A DNA stretch of 64,000 bases, from NCBI GenBank assembly GCA_026003075.1, contig BPGO01000005.1, forward strand, positions 1 through 64,000, read 5' to 3'. Numbering within the stretch: position 1 is the stretch's first letter; each line of letters starts with the position of its first letter. This document shows positions 35,996 through 45,294 of this stretch, in pieces. Made by a program: the position numbers and the translations under genes. Under the pieces are notes generated by a model. The model saw nothing but the letters and a program-made list of their open reading frames with translations. It made no database searches and had not been told where the DNA came from. Source of the DNA: Fimbriimonadales bacterium (GTDB taxonomy: Bacteria > Armatimonadota > Fimbriimonadia > Fimbriimonadales > GBS-DC).

Positions 35996-38059
35996 ATGCG
36001 TGTTCGCCCTGTGGTGTGTTGCGTATGGCTTGCGTCGACGGCGTTCGGGCAACTGCCCACCGATGCGCTGTACAAAGAGGTGCTGGCACAAGCCAATCTA
36101 CCCCCCCAACAGGTACGGTTTGACCCGCGCCTGTATGACTATTTCTTCCGCACGCAGCATACAACGCCACTGTTTGAAATGCTCTTGCACGACCCGCTGC
36201 GTTTACCCTACTATGCAGAGCGATTGCGCAATAGCCTCGTGGGGGCGATAGGGCGTCCCGTAACGGCGGTTGAAGCGGGCGCAGGGGCGATTGGCGTCTC
36301 GATGCGACGCACGCTGGTCGGCGATCCGCTCCAGTCGCTGCGTGAGCAAGCAAATGCGCCGAACGCGCTGGAGAACGCCGTGGCAGCCGTGTACAAAGAG
36401 GCAAACGCACCGATGCCCCCTGCCGTGCGGGAACAGCTCCAACGCGCCCAGAAGACGCTACCCGAATGGGTGCAGCGTCAGGGGGCGTTTTTGGTCTATG
36501 TCGCTATCGAGGCGCGACGCTGGCGCGACGCCGCCGTGCGCGACCTAACCCCCGAAGAGCGCAACGCGCTGTTCAAACTGCTCACCCTCCCTATCAAAGA
36601 GTTCGAGGCGACGCTGGGTAGCACGGAACCGAACGCGGAACTGCTCTTGCTGGAACGCGCTCTGGAACAAGTAGACCTGGCGCGCCTGTTGGCAGGTGGA
36701 CACGATAGCGCGCTCGCCATCCAGCAAGTCATCGAAGCGTTCCAAAGAGCCGACGAACCCACCAAAGAGGCGTTCGGGAAGCCATTTGAGTTCACCATCG
36801 ACACCCCGTGGGGACGGATTCGGCTGTGTGGCGGGGGGAACGATACGCATCCACGCCTGCCCTATCTGATCCTGCTGGACACAGGGGGCGACGACACCTA
36901 CTACGGCGGCGGCGCGACCCTCGCGCTGGAAAATGCTGTGTCGTTTCTGATTGACCTCGCAGGCAACGACCGCTACGGCGACGACGCGGACACCCTGGGC
37001 AAGCCGTTGGTGGAGCGCGAGGGGCGCGGGGGCAAAAGCGGCACGGCGTTCGGCAGCGCGACGCTCGGCTATGCGATTGTCGCTGACCTTGAAGGTGATG
37101 ATGTCTACCGCACGCAATCGATGGGGCTGGGCGCGGCGCGATTCGGCGTCGGGATGCTGATAGACCTGCAGGGCAACGATACCTACGACGCCTACGCCTG
37201 CACACAGGGCGCGGCGCTGGCAGGAGTGGGCGCGCTCATCGACCGCGCAGGACGCGACCAGTACACCTGCTTCTATGAATCGCAAGGCTACGGCGGGGTG
37301 AAAGGGTTCGGTGTGCTGCTCGACGCGCTGGGCGACGACACCTATACGGCACATCCGACGCCCATAGAGTTCCTCTCGCCTCAGACAGCGGAGCGGAATG
37401 TCAGTATGGCGCAAGGCGCAGGCTACGGCAGACGCGCCGATTACCTCGACGGACACTCATGGGCAGGCGGGGTCGGAATGTTGGTCGATGTACAAGGCAA
37501 CGACCGCTATACCTGTAGCGTGTTCGGGCAAGGCGTCGGCTACTGGGGCGGGGTCGGCATGCTTATCGACCTGCAAGGCGACGATGTGCGCGAAGGCGTC
37601 TGGTATGTGCAGGGCGCAAGCGCACACTTCGCCCTCGGCTACCTCGAAGACCGCTTGGGCAACGACCGCTACCTCGCCGCGATGAACATGGCGATGGGCG
37701 CAGGACACGACTTCGCCATCGGCTACCTGATAGACTTTGACGGCAACGACGAATACAACGCCCCCAGTCTCGCACTCGGCGGCGCGAACGCGAACGGGAT
37801 CGGCGTCTTTGTAGACCTCGCAGGCGACGACCTCTATCAGGTGCGACGCAACGAGGCCAACCTCGGCAGAGCCAACCCCATCGGCAAGGGCACGCTGCGC
37901 GAACGCGGCTTCGCACTCGGACTGTTCATAGACGCCGCAGGCAACGACTCTTATCCCCCCAATGTGGAGTTCGCGGGCAACATCCGAAACTGGATTATCT
38001 GGGCAATCCAGAACGAACGCCCCAACGAAAGCCAACTCGGACTGGGAATGGACAAGTAG
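35996..38059 (+). CDS. Secreted protein with twelve D-x-x-G-[ND]-D-x-Y repeats
   Basis: 687 residues. A short signal peptide (MRVRPVVCCVWLASTAFGQ) and a helical N-terminal half (to about 270) are followed by a C-terminal half (about 293-655) with twelve copies of [ILVE]-D-x-x-G-[NDR]-D-x-Y, for example IDLAGNDRY, IDLQGNDTY, VDVQGNDRY, EDRLGNDRY, IDFDGNDEY, IDAAGNDSY; the spacing is about 20-40 residues. Each repeat also contains Gly/Ala-rich strands such as QGAALAGVGALID. This resembles a beta-solenoid or beta-propeller that binds calcium, comparable to but distinct from RTX nonapeptides. Family not named with confidence; likely extracellular. Confidence 0.78.
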   Translation: MRVRPVVCCVWLASTAFGQLPTDALYKEVLAQANLPPQQVRFDPRLYDYFFRTQHTTPLFEMLLHDPLRLPYYAERLRNSLVGAIGRPVTAVEAGAGAIGVSMRRTLVGDPLQSLREQANAPNALENAVAAVYKEANAPMPPAVREQLQRAQKTLPEWVQRQGAFLVYVAIEARRWRDAAVRDLTPEERNALFKLLTLPIKEFEATLGSTEPNAELLLLERALEQVDLARLLAGGHDSALAIQQVIEAFQRADEPTKEAFGKPFEFTIDTPWGRIRLCGGGNDTHPRLPYLILLDTGGDDTYYGGGATLALENAVSFLIDLAGNDRYGDDADTLGKPLVEREGRGGKSGTAFGSATLGYAIVADLEGDDVYRTQSMGLGAARFGVGMLIDLQGNDTYDAYACTQGAALAGVGALIDRAGRDQYTCFYESQGYGGVKGFGVLLDALGDDTYTAHPTPIEFLSPQTAERNVSMAQGAGYGRRADYLDGHSWAGGVGMLVDVQGNDRYTCSVFGQGVGYWGGVGMLIDLQGDDVREGVWYVQGASAHFALGYLEDRLGNDRYLAAMNMAMGAGHDFAIGYLIDFDGNDEYNAPSLALGGANANGIGVFVDLAGDDLYQVRRNEANLGRANPIGKGTLRERGFALGLFIDAAGNDSYPPNVEFAGNIRNWIIWAIQNERPNESQLGLGMDK

Positions 38060-38061
38060 CC

Positions 38062-38955
38062 CTAATTTTTGAGCCGCACACTTTTCCTGCGTGCTGCAGG
38101 AGCGCGTGGGGGCTGGGGGAGCGTGTCGGGATGATACGGCACAGGCACATACTCCACGCCCGAAGTGCGCTGCGCCGGCTGCGGATAGAGCGCCATCAAT
38201 TGATAAATCTCAGGCGGCAGGTCGGTGCGCACCTTCAACCCCATCGAGCGGAGCATCTCCGCCGAGAGAGGATAGTCGTGCGTGTAGTATCCCTGAGTCA
38301 GTTGGTCGGCTAAGGCGTGTGCGCGTTCGGCGTCCATGCCGTTCGCCAGCAGCACCTCCTTCACCAGCGCGAGCGCCTGCTGCAACGCCTTGCGCGACAC
38401 ATCCGCCAAAATCAGTGTCTGGTCATCGATCTCGCTCGCTGGCTTCTGTTCCAGCACTTTCAATACCGAGGCAGCGGGGAACTGCCCGACCTGTGGGTCT
38501 ACAGGACCCAGCACAGCGTGCTTGTCCATCACTATCTCGTCGGCGGCAAGCGCAATCAGCGTACCGCCCGACATCGCATAATGAGGCACAAACGCCGTCA
38601 CCCGCGCCTTATGATCACACAGCGCACACGCAATCTGCTGGCTCGCCAACACCAAGCCGCCCGGCGTATGTAAGATGATATCGATGGGCATATCGGGAGG
38701 CGTCATCCGAATCGCACGCAGCACCTCCTCGGAGTCCTCGATGCTGATGAACCGAAACAAGGGAACGCCAAACAGTGCAAGCGACTCCTGCCGATGAATG
38801 AGTACAATCACCCGGCTACCGCGCTTTTTCTCGATCTCGCGAATCAGGCTCAGCCGCGCCGACTCCAGCATCCGCTGCCGCAGCATCGGCATAATCGCCA
38901 AGAAGATGAACACAATCCAAACCAGTTGCGATAAAATCGCATTGACGGGTTCCAT
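38062..38955 (-). CDS. Membrane-anchored ClpP-class (SDH family) serine protease
   Basis: 297 residues from ATG 38955. N-terminal membrane helix (LVWIVFIFLAIMPML), then a ClpP/crotonase-like domain of the SDH/SppA-related class: DIILHTPGGLVLASQQIA (oxyanion region), the Ser nucleophile in HYAMSGGTLIALAADEI and LGPVDPQVGQFPA. Such proteins sit at the inner membrane with the protease domain in the cytoplasm and are thought to clear membrane proteins or peptides. The Pro/Arg-rich C-terminal tail is extra. Divergent from serA; TATACT lies 7 nt before the ATG (minus strand, 38968-38963). Confidence 0.87.
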   Translation of the reverse strand: MEPVNAILSQLVWIVFIFLAIMPMLRQRMLESARLSLIREIEKKRGSRVIVLIHRQESLALFGVPLFRFISIEDSEEVLRAIRMTPPDMPIDIILHTPGGLVLASQQIACALCDHKARVTAFVPHYAMSGGTLIALAADEIVMDKHAVLGPVDPQVGQFPAASVLKVLEQKPASEIDDQTLILADVSRKALQQALALVKEVLLANGMDAERAHALADQLTQGYYTHDYPLSAEMLRSMGLKVRTDLPPEIYQLMALYPQPAQRTSGVEYVPVPYHPDTLPQPPRAPAARRKSVRLKN

Positions 38956-38962
38956 ATGAAGC

Positions 38963-38993
38963 AGTATACCCTTCACGGCGAAACAGGTACACT
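38963..38993. promoter_or_regulatory. Divergent leaderless-type promoters of the SDH protease and serA
   Basis: Minus-strand GGTATACT (to 38963) is 7 nt from the protease ATG; plus-strand GGTACACT (38986-38993) is 7 nt from the serA ATG. Only 45 bp separate the two genes. Confidence 0.5.
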
Positions 38994-39000
38994 TTTACCG

Positions 39001-40578
39001 ATGCGTGTGCTGGTGAGCGACCCGATTGCCGACGAGGGGCTGGAGATTCTGCGTCGGGCAGCGGAGTTGGACTACCGTCCGAACCTGCCTCGCGAGACGC
39101 TTTTGCAGAGTATCGGCGACTATGATGCGCTGATGGTGCGCTCGCAGACGCGGGTCGATGCCGAGGTCATCGAGGCGGGCAAAAATCTGAAGGTCATCGG
39201 GCGCGCGGGCGTGGGGGTCGATAACATCGATGTAGACGCCGCGACACGACGCGGGATTGTGGTGGTCAACTCGCCTGAAGGGAACACGATCGCCGCGGCG
39301 GAGTTGGCGTTCGCACACCTGCTCGCCTTGGCGCGCTGGATTCCGCAAGCGGACCGCTCGCTTCGCGCCGGCGAATGGAGACGCAACCAGTTTATCGGGG
39401 TGGAGTTGTCGCGCAAGACGCTGGGCATCATCGGTATCGGAAAAATCGGGCGCGAGGTGGCGCGGCGCGCGCGGGCGTTCGGCATGCGCGTGCTGGCGTA
39501 TGACCCGTTTGTGACCGAAGCGCATCTGCGCCCGCTGGGCGTCGAATCGGCACCCCTGGAACAACTGCTACGCGAGAGCGACTTTATCACCCTGCATGCA
39601 CCGCTCACCCCCGAAACGCGCGGACTGCTCAACCGCGACACGCTCGCACTCACGAAACCCGGCGTGCGCATCGTGAACTGTGCGCGGGGCGAGTTGATCG
39701 ACCCAGACGCCTTGGCGGAGTTTATCGAGTCGGGGCATGTGGCGGGCGCCGCGCTCGATGTGTTCCCCACCGAGCCACCCCCACCCGACCTGAAACTGCT
39801 CCATCAGCCCCAAAATGTGCTGACGCCCCACTTAGGCGCGTCGACAGTGGAAGCGCAGGTCAAAGTGGCGGTCGATGTCGCCGAACAGATTGTGGCGGTG
39901 CTGCAAGGGGGTGCGCCGCGCTGCCCAGTGAACCTGCCGCCTATCCCCGCCGAACTGATGAGCCGTGTGGAACCGTACCTCAAACTCGCGGAGCGGATGG
40001 GAGTATTCCATAGCCAACTCGCCGAAGCGCCCATTGAACGTGTCCATGCGCTGTTTTCAGGCGATTGGGGCGACCTGCCGCTGGACATCATCGCCCGCGC
40101 CGCGCTCGCCGGGCTACTCCAACGCTCCACCGACGCGCCCGTGAACCTCGTGAACGCGCCCTTAATCGCCCAACAGCGCGGCGTGTCCCTGGAATGGAGC
40201 GTGCGCCCCGAAACCGAACTCTATCCCGATACCCTTACCCTCACCGCGCACACGCCCCGCGGCGCACAACAACTCACTGGAACCGTCTTCGGGCGCAGCG
40301 ACCTGCGTATCACCCATTTGAACGACCTGTTTATCGATGTGCGCCCCGAAGGCATCTTGCTGATGACCGAACATCAAGACCGCCCCGGCATCATCGGGCG
40401 CGTGGGCACTGTGTTGGGTAACTATCAAGTGAACATCGCCGGGATGCATGTGGGACGCACAGAGATGGGCGGACGCGCCGTGATGATTCTGCAGGTGGAT
40501 AACCCCATCCCCTCCGAAGCGTTTGAGCAGATACGGCGGATGGACGGCGTGGAGAACGCGCGTGTCGTGCGTTTCTAA
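39001..40578 (+). CDS. serA: D-3-phosphoglycerate dehydrogenase
   Basis: 525 residues from ATG 39001, the common long form. First step of serine synthesis, NAD-dependent oxidation of 3-phosphoglycerate. Substrate and NAD domains (GRAGVGVDNIDVDAATRRG, KTLGIIGIGKIGREVARRA, INCARGELID-type VNCARGELID, TPHLGASTVEAQ), an intervening ASB domain (about 320-450) and a C-terminal ACT domain (LMTEHQDRPGIIGRVGTVLG) that usually mediates serine feedback. The frame is open to 38956, but GGTACACT 7 nt before 39001 and the family N-terminus MRVLVSDPIADEGLEIL fix the start. Confidence 0.96.
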   Translation: MRVLVSDPIADEGLEILRRAAELDYRPNLPRETLLQSIGDYDALMVRSQTRVDAEVIEAGKNLKVIGRAGVGVDNIDVDAATRRGIVVVNSPEGNTIAAAELAFAHLLALARWIPQADRSLRAGEWRRNQFIGVELSRKTLGIIGIGKIGREVARRARAFGMRVLAYDPFVTEAHLRPLGVESAPLEQLLRESDFITLHAPLTPETRGLLNRDTLALTKPGVRIVNCARGELIDPDALAEFIESGHVAGAALDVFPTEPPPPDLKLLHQPQNVLTPHLGASTVEAQVKVAVDVAEQIVAVLQGGAPRCPVNLPPIPAELMSRVEPYLKLAERMGVFHSQLAEAPIERVHALFSGDWGDLPLDIIARAALAGLLQRSTDAPVNLVNAPLIAQQRGVSLEWSVRPETELYPDTLTLTAHTPRGAQQLTGTVFGRSDLRITHLNDLFIDVRPEGILLMTEHQDRPGIIGRVGTVLGNYQVNIAGMHVGRTEMGGRAVMILQVDNPIPSEAFEQIRRMDGVENARVVRF

Positions 40579-41672
40579 CGGCTGTGCCCGTGATACTGCG
40601 CCGCCGCCTGCTGCAAAATCGCCTCGATTTTCGCCACTTGGGGCTGCACCGTAAACGATTCCAGCACGCGTTGATGGGCGTTTTGGGCGCGGCGCGCACG
40701 CTCGTCGGGGTTCGCCAGCATCTCCAACAGCGCATCCGCCAGCGCGTCGGGATCTTTGGGGGGAACCAGCCACCCCTCGACGCCGTCGGTAATCGCTTCG
40801 GGGATACCGCCCGCGTAGGTTGCCAGCACGGGACGCTGCGCCCACATCGCCTCCAGCATCGCCATCGGCAACATATCGCTCAGCGTGGGCAGCACATAGA
40901 GGTCAATTGCCTGCAGCAGGCGCGGCACATCCTTCCGCTCGCCCAACCACCTCACATGGTCGGCAACGCCCAACCGCTCCGCCTCACGCCGTACTTGTTC
41001 GCCGTACCGCGGGGGATGCACCACACCCACCAGCAACACGCGCACCTGCGGGTAGCGGGCAACCACTTTCGGCAGGGCGCGTATGAGATAAATCTGTCCC
41101 TTGCGTGGGATAATGTTGCCAATCACGCCGATGGCGCACTCCGACGGCGACAGCCCCAACTCTGCCCGTACTGCTGGACGCACGCCTTTATCGGACGCCG
41201 CCAACCGCTCAGGGTCGACAAAGCCATGCACCGTGCTGATACGCGACGGGGGCACAAGGTTGCGCGTGATGTGATACCGCCGCGTCTGCTCCGAGACGGC
41301 AATCACATGGTGCGCCATGCGCCAGTGGAAATGCACCGTGTGCGCATGGGCGCGTAGCACGGCGGGCACTTTCGCAAGGCGACTCAGCCATACGGCAAAA
41401 TTGTTCGCACCCGACATATGCGCCAGCAGCACCTCAATCTGGTTCTCCCGCACGAACTGCGCCGCCGCCTTTAGATCGTGCAATGGGAGCCGCTTCATGC
41501 GCGTCTCCAGCACGGGCACGCCCGCCCCACGCGCTTGCTCGATAACCCACGCGCCTGGCTTGCCCATCAGGATAATCGTGTTGCCCCGACGGTGCAACTC
41601 TTTGGCAATCTGCAGCGTGTGTACCGTCGCGCCGCACGCCGTCGTGCCCGATACAATCTCTAAGATACGCAT
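40575..41672 (-). CDS. Glycosyltransferase family 4
   Basis: 365 residues from ATG 41672, which starts the Rossmann fold (MRILEIVSGT). GT-B fold; the donor-binding half shows IGVIGNIIPRKGQIYLIRAL and the EX7E-type region SDMLPMAMLEAMWAQRPVLATYAGGIPE. Transfers a nucleotide-sugar to a glycan or lipid acceptor, probably for cell-surface polysaccharide. GGTATCCT (minus strand, to 41681) is 8 nt before the ATG. It converges with serA, overlapping it by 4 bases, and lies next to the toxin island. Confidence 0.9.
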   Translation of the reverse strand: MRILEIVSGTTACGATVHTLQIAKELHRRGNTIILMGKPGAWVIEQARGAGVPVLETRMKRLPLHDLKAAAQFVRENQIEVLLAHMSGANNFAVWLSRLAKVPAVLRAHAHTVHFHWRMAHHVIAVSEQTRRYHITRNLVPPSRISTVHGFVDPERLAASDKGVRPAVRAELGLSPSECAIGVIGNIIPRKGQIYLIRALPKVVARYPQVRVLLVGVVHPPRYGEQVRREAERLGVADHVRWLGERKDVPRLLQAIDLYVLPTLSDMLPMAMLEAMWAQRPVLATYAGGIPEAITDGVEGWLVPPKDPDALADALLEMLANPDERARRAQNAHQRVLESFTVQPQVAKIEAILQQAAAQYHGHSR

Positions 41673-41773
41673 CCGCCCGTAGGATACCCGCGCCGCAACA
41701 CCAACACAACGCACGACGAGAGTGTTTGGAAAATCGATGAGAGTTGGGTATTGAATATCCAATCAAGTTTGCC

Positions 41774-41828
41774 TGTTTCTTCCCCTGTTCCTGCAGGGCG
41801 TTCTTTGCCTCGCACTTGGCAACCTGCC
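41774..41828 (-). pseudogene. Relic of an Rhs tip (pre-toxin segment)
   Basis: 55 bp nearly the same as 48963-49017, the part of orphan tip 2 that encodes QVAKREAKNALQEQGKKQ. No ORF continues from it. It marks the downstream end of the tip array. The rest of the gap 41673-41914 shows nothing recognisable. Confidence 0.6.
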
Positions 41829-41914
41829 TCCCCTATGTAGGGGTACAGTACCGCCTTCATCTCCCCAAAAAATGAACAGGATTGCTTTTCCGTGCCCACA
41901 AGGCATCTCTCTCG

Positions 41915-42721
41915 CTATACCGACTCCAACAACAGCAGCACAAAATAATCAAATAGGTGCTCACACTGAGAACCCTCCTTCAGGGTCTCCGAACCTCTTG
42001 ACAGATTCCTGGCTTCCTCGAACGGAATCGCGCTCCTTGATACCCGCAACAAAGTGCCCTGTACCTCGCTCTTTCCCGTTCGCTCATACAGAAATCGGGA
42101 TGAAACTCTTCCTACCTGCCGCCCGCCTCGCATAATGGACAAACCTTCTCTCCCCGCTTCCCAAGTCAAAAAGCCGGCAATGCCCATCGGGGAGACCTCC
42201 CCAAATGACCTTGAAAAGCTCCCCAGCACCTTCAACGGGTAGGGGGTTTGATTCGCTACTACCCACAACTCTAATATCACAGGCGGTGGCGGATTGAAGG
42301 GTTTGCCCGTCTGCTGTTCCCACATGGCTCGGATTTGTGAAGGAAATGCCAGTTCTTCCAGGACTTCCCGCAACGGGGCGCTGCGTCGGCGGTACTGCTC
42401 AAACCGTGCAAAATCAAAAATGCCTGCTTGCCCACCCAACACCGCCGGTCCGTTTCGACTGGCGAAAAGCCATTTTCCGCCGCTGAACCAAGCCAGCGAA
42501 ATATGCCCACCCCACTGACCGTTGAATTCAAACTTATCCATCCAGTTGGAAGCAAGTCGCAACTGGTTATTGGGACGAAACATGGAAAATATTTGTTTTG
42601 TATATGGATCTAGTGAGGGCATCCTTTTAGCTACCCGCTCTATATCACGAGGGTAGACGGGCATCGTGAACTCTACATCATGGCTAATAAACATCACTAA
42701 AGGCTCTGGAATCTGGGTCAT
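41915..42721 (-). CDS. Candidate immunity protein for tip 6 (metalloprotease)
   Basis: 268 residues from ATG 42721, which has AGGAGG 11 nt upstream (ATG 42742 is possible). No family recognised. The sequence is globular and soluble, with Trp- and Phe-rich strands (WGGHISLAWFSGGKWLFASRNG). It directly follows the orphan metalloprotease tip, in the place where each other tip has its immunity gene, which is the only reason for the call. Confidence 0.55.
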   Translation of the reverse strand: MTQIPEPLVMFISHDVEFTMPVYPRDIERVAKRMPSLDPYTKQIFSMFRPNNQLRLASNWMDKFEFNGQWGGHISLAWFSGGKWLFASRNGPAVLGGQAGIFDFARFEQYRRRSAPLREVLEELAFPSQIRAMWEQQTGKPFNPPPPVILELWVVANQTPYPLKVLGSFSRSFGEVSPMGIAGFLTWEAGREGLSIMRGGRQVGRVSSRFLYERTGKSEVQGTLLRVSRSAIPFEEARNLSRGSETLKEGSQCEHLFDYFVLLLLESV

Positions 42722-42772
42722 GCATCGTCTAACCTCCTGCATATTTATGGTACCCTCACTCCGTTCATTGCC

Positions 42773-43435
42773 CTAACGCTTCGGGCGAGGGGCTTTCGGC
42801 TTTTCTGGCTTGGGAGAGGGCGGTTTGACACGTTCACATCCGTAGCAAGGTCGCTCAGGGAGACCTTTTTCCTTGCGATAAGGATTTTCAAAGGTGTCGA
42901 TGCACTGCCCTGTGAGATAGTCTTGGTCAGTCGGCGGATCGCTTAATCCGTAAGCGTGCCCCATCTCGTGTGCGAGGACAACATCGGGTGGAAAGGGTAG
43001 TGTTTCTCCACCGCATTTGATCCAGAAAGTCGTGTATGGATCGTAAAAGATTGTGCCTGTGCGAATGCGGTCTTTGTCTTCATCGAGCGCGGTCGGGTAG
43101 AAGAGACCGATACGAGACTCCAGCTGAAACTCAGGCGGAGCATTTTTTGCTGGTTCTATAAGGATTGTCTCTTCTGCATCTTCAAGACGCCTCATCAAGT
43201 CTCCTAAGCACTTACTATTTCTCAACTGATTTAGCTGGTCTTCAACAACCTTCTTATCTTTTTCACTAAAGTTCGCCGAGATAACGACTTTCTTTCCAGT
43301 AGGATCTGTGTGGTTTAGCGGATCATTCCCTGCATACCGATACAAATTCGGGTCGCCTGAAGCAGCGTCGATTGGGTCGCGCTGCAGCCACCTGCCTGTG
43401 CGCGGGTCATACTCCCGTGCGCCCACATGGTACAA
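42773..43435 (-). CDS. Orphan Rhs tip 6: M91/NleD-like zinc metalloprotease toxin
   Basis: Opens with the Rhs core end (YHVGAREYDPRTGRWLQRDP ... YRYAGNDPLNHTDPTG, first ~47 residues), then a new domain with the zinc motif HEMGHAYG and a later ENPYRKEKGLPER, which together recall M91 (NleD-type) effector proteases. No ATG or SD is present: the frame continues upstream through NGAYGYACIPATG to a stop that is the end of the preceding immunity gene, and the first possible start is a TTG in the core. So it is a promoterless, startless cassette that would be made only after recombination onto the main rhs gene. Confidence 0.75.
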   Translation of the reverse strand: MYHVGAREYDPRTGRWLQRDPIDAASGDPNLYRYAGNDPLNHTDPTGKKVVISANFSEKDKKVVEDQLNQLRNSKCLGDLMRRLEDAEETILIEPAKNAPPEFQLESRIGLFYPTALDEDKDRIRTGTIFYDPYTTFWIKCGGETLPFPPDVVLAHEMGHAYGLSDPPTDQDYLTGQCIDTFENPYRKEKGLPERPCYGCERVKPPSPKPEKPKAPRPKR

Positions 43436-43522
43436 GCCTGTCGCGGGGATGCATGCGTACCCATACGCCCCGTTCCAAGTGAACGGCTGCTGCGTCGTGC
43501 CCGTGCGAGCAATCAGGTTGAT
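43320..43522. repeat. Rhs core-end repeat R1 (tip 6)
   Basis: About 200 bp almost identical to 50962-51162 in the main rhs gene; includes the region that encodes the phrase from IARTGTTQQPFTWNG to LYRYAGNDP. Longest of the orphan repeats, so the best recombination partner. Confidence 0.85.
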
Positions 43523-43525
43523 CTC

Positions 43526-44368
43526 TTACTGGCTTTCTGCACGCTCCTTCTCTACCCAGTAGCGCCAGTGACTGTTGAACCGAGAAGGGTCTACCTGAGA
43601 CCAAAGCGAAGCATCACCAGATGCGATCATCTCCGCCAACATTCGAAAACTCTCAGTGTCTGCAGCCGTTTGCCCCTTGTGCAAGCGCGGATGTTCCCAC
43701 AGATTTGTCTGGAAAAAGAGACATAACTGGTCAGCAACTGTAGGTTCTTTAGCATACTGCCGTATCCGCTCGCGCAGCTCCATTTCCGAAGCAAAGAACG
43801 GATGATCCAACTTCCAGCAAAGATACTGCAATAGCAGCCAAGGAGGCAGCAGCCCTTTCTCGGCATAGTATCCCTCTTCGGGAAAATGAAATCCCAGGTG
43901 TTCGTATTCTTCATCGGTGGGGAAAAACTCAACCGCCCTCCCTGCAATGGATAACCGAATATGATGGCGAGAGGCGCATGCTTCGTACTCTTCCGCAGTG
44001 AAAAGAGTAAAGAACTCTTTATCTTGAATAGAATAGTACTCTTCGCGAAGACAGTTACTGTAAAGATAGATCTGTCGTCCGAATATGCTTTCTCCAGTTA
44101 CCTCTATGATTTCGATAATGACGACCCAATGTGAGTCGTTGCGAAAGACGGTCAATCGTTGATCCGCAATGTCCCATTCTTCAGGAGCAGTTTCGAAGTG
44201 AGGTGCGGGCGGCCATACATCAGCCCGCAACCATCTATCCAATATAGCTAATACTGCCTCAGAAGTCAAAAATGTTTGCTTCATAGGTTGACTCCCAGCG
44301 CCACTGTTTGGTATTAGATGAGCGATGACAAGAGTAACTATGAATAAACCAACTTGCGTCGGCTTCAT
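43526..44368 (-). CDS. Candidate immunity protein for tip 5
   Basis: 280 residues. A hydrophobic N-terminus (MKPTQVGLFIVTLVIAHLI) may export it; a second start at Met29 (MKQTFLTSEAVLAILDRWL) would give a cytoplasmic form. The SD GGAGG precedes the first ATG. The body is acidic and helical-beta in look, as in many immunity proteins. No family named. Its stop codon is directly followed by the core-end repeat of tip 6, so it closes the tip 5 cassette. Confidence 0.6.
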   Translation of the reverse strand: MKPTQVGLFIVTLVIAHLIPNSGAGSQPMKQTFLTSEAVLAILDRWLRADVWPPAPHFETAPEEWDIADQRLTVFRNDSHWVVIIEIIEVTGESIFGRQIYLYSNCLREEYYSIQDKEFFTLFTAEEYEACASRHHIRLSIAGRAVEFFPTDEEYEHLGFHFPEEGYYAEKGLLPPWLLLQYLCWKLDHPFFASEMELRERIRQYAKEPTVADQLCLFFQTNLWEHPRLHKGQTAADTESFRMLAEMIASGDASLWSQVDPSRFNSHWRYWVEKERAESQ

Positions 44369-44383
44369 CGAGAGGATACCTCC

Positions 44384-45157
44384 TTATCGCCTTCGTGTTA
44401 TTGGTTTGTGAGGCTGTCGGCAGGTTCTGGGATTTTGCGGAGAATAAGGTGGCTGAGACCAGCTTTTGATAGTCTCTACATGTTGCTTTACTCGTCCGCC
44501 TTGTGCACGACTACAGTCCTGACACTGAGGTCTGAAAGTTTGCGCAGGTACATCCCCTGTGCCTCCAGTAGCTCTATCGAGTTCTTGTATGGCTTTTACC
44601 ACTGCGGTGGGTGGAAAATAATCGGCTACCCAGTTTCCGCTTGTTGTACCTGGATTTTTAGTCCCACAGGTGTAACAACCATATTTGTTGCCGCGCTCAT
44701 TAATCTTCTTTTGCTGATCCGCAGTGGGTTTTGCTCCCACACCGTTTGCGAATATAGGATTTGTTTGATCCTCTGATGTACCTGACCAACCACCAATCGG
44801 GCGATATCCTGTCCCGCCACATTCATAACAAAACAATACGGTATATTGAGAAGAAAATAAACCGGAAGGAAGAATGTGAACCCCTTGGTTACACATAAAT
44901 CCAGAGCCATTGCAGCTTGGACATACCTCAGCGCCGGGTGGTATTCCTTTGGTAGTTTGCTGGGCTTTGGATTGTGCCTGGCTCTGCTGTGTTTGAGGCT
45001 GCTTTTTCTGTCCTTGATCGCCGTCATCCCAACTATTGGTGGGATCATTCCCTGCATACCGATACAGGTTCGGGTCGCCTGAAGCCGCGTCGATTGGGTC
45101 GCGCTGCAACCACCTGCCTGTGCGGGGGTCATACTCCCGTGCGCCGACATGGTACAA
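44384..45157 (-). CDS. Orphan Rhs tip 5: Cys-rich putative nuclease toxin
   Basis: Core end of Rhs (to about residue 40), a Gln/Lys/Pro linker, a first Cys cluster (CPSCNGSG ... CYECGGTG, DnaJ-like zinc motifs) and a C-terminal domain with GCYTCGTKNPGTTSGNWVAD and CQDCSRAQGG. The last pattern recurs in Rhs tips of many bacteria and looks like a treble-clef zinc nuclease; this assignment is from memory of the pattern only. No start codon or SD of its own. Upstream of the core end the sequence (FLRNAALGYKWNGFAATGLYHVG) differs from the other tips, so this cassette came from a different Rhs. Confidence 0.7.
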   Translation of the reverse strand: MYHVGAREYDPRTGRWLQRDPIDAASGDPNLYRYAGNDPTNSWDDGDQGQKKQPQTQQSQAQSKAQQTTKGIPPGAEVCPSCNGSGFMCNQGVHILPSGLFSSQYTVLFCYECGGTGYRPIGGWSGTSEDQTNPIFANGVGAKPTADQQKKINERGNKYGCYTCGTKNPGTTSGNWVADYFPPTAVVKAIQELDRATGGTGDVPAQTFRPQCQDCSRAQGGRVKQHVETIKSWSQPPYSPQNPRTCRQPHKPITRRR

Positions 45158-45167
45158 ACCCGTCGCA
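45042..45167. repeat. Rhs core-end repeat R2 (tip 5)
   Basis: About 125 bp matching the other core-end copies; it diverges upstream of the YHVGAREYDP codons. Confidence 0.8.
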
Positions 45168-45294
45168 GCGAAGCCGTTCCATTTGTAGCCGAGTGCAGCG
45201 TTTCGCAGGAAAAGTTGCCCTCAAACAGATCCCATATTCTGAACGCCCCCTGCGTTGACGACTAAAGGCTGCAGATCGCCTCTGAAAGAGGTAT

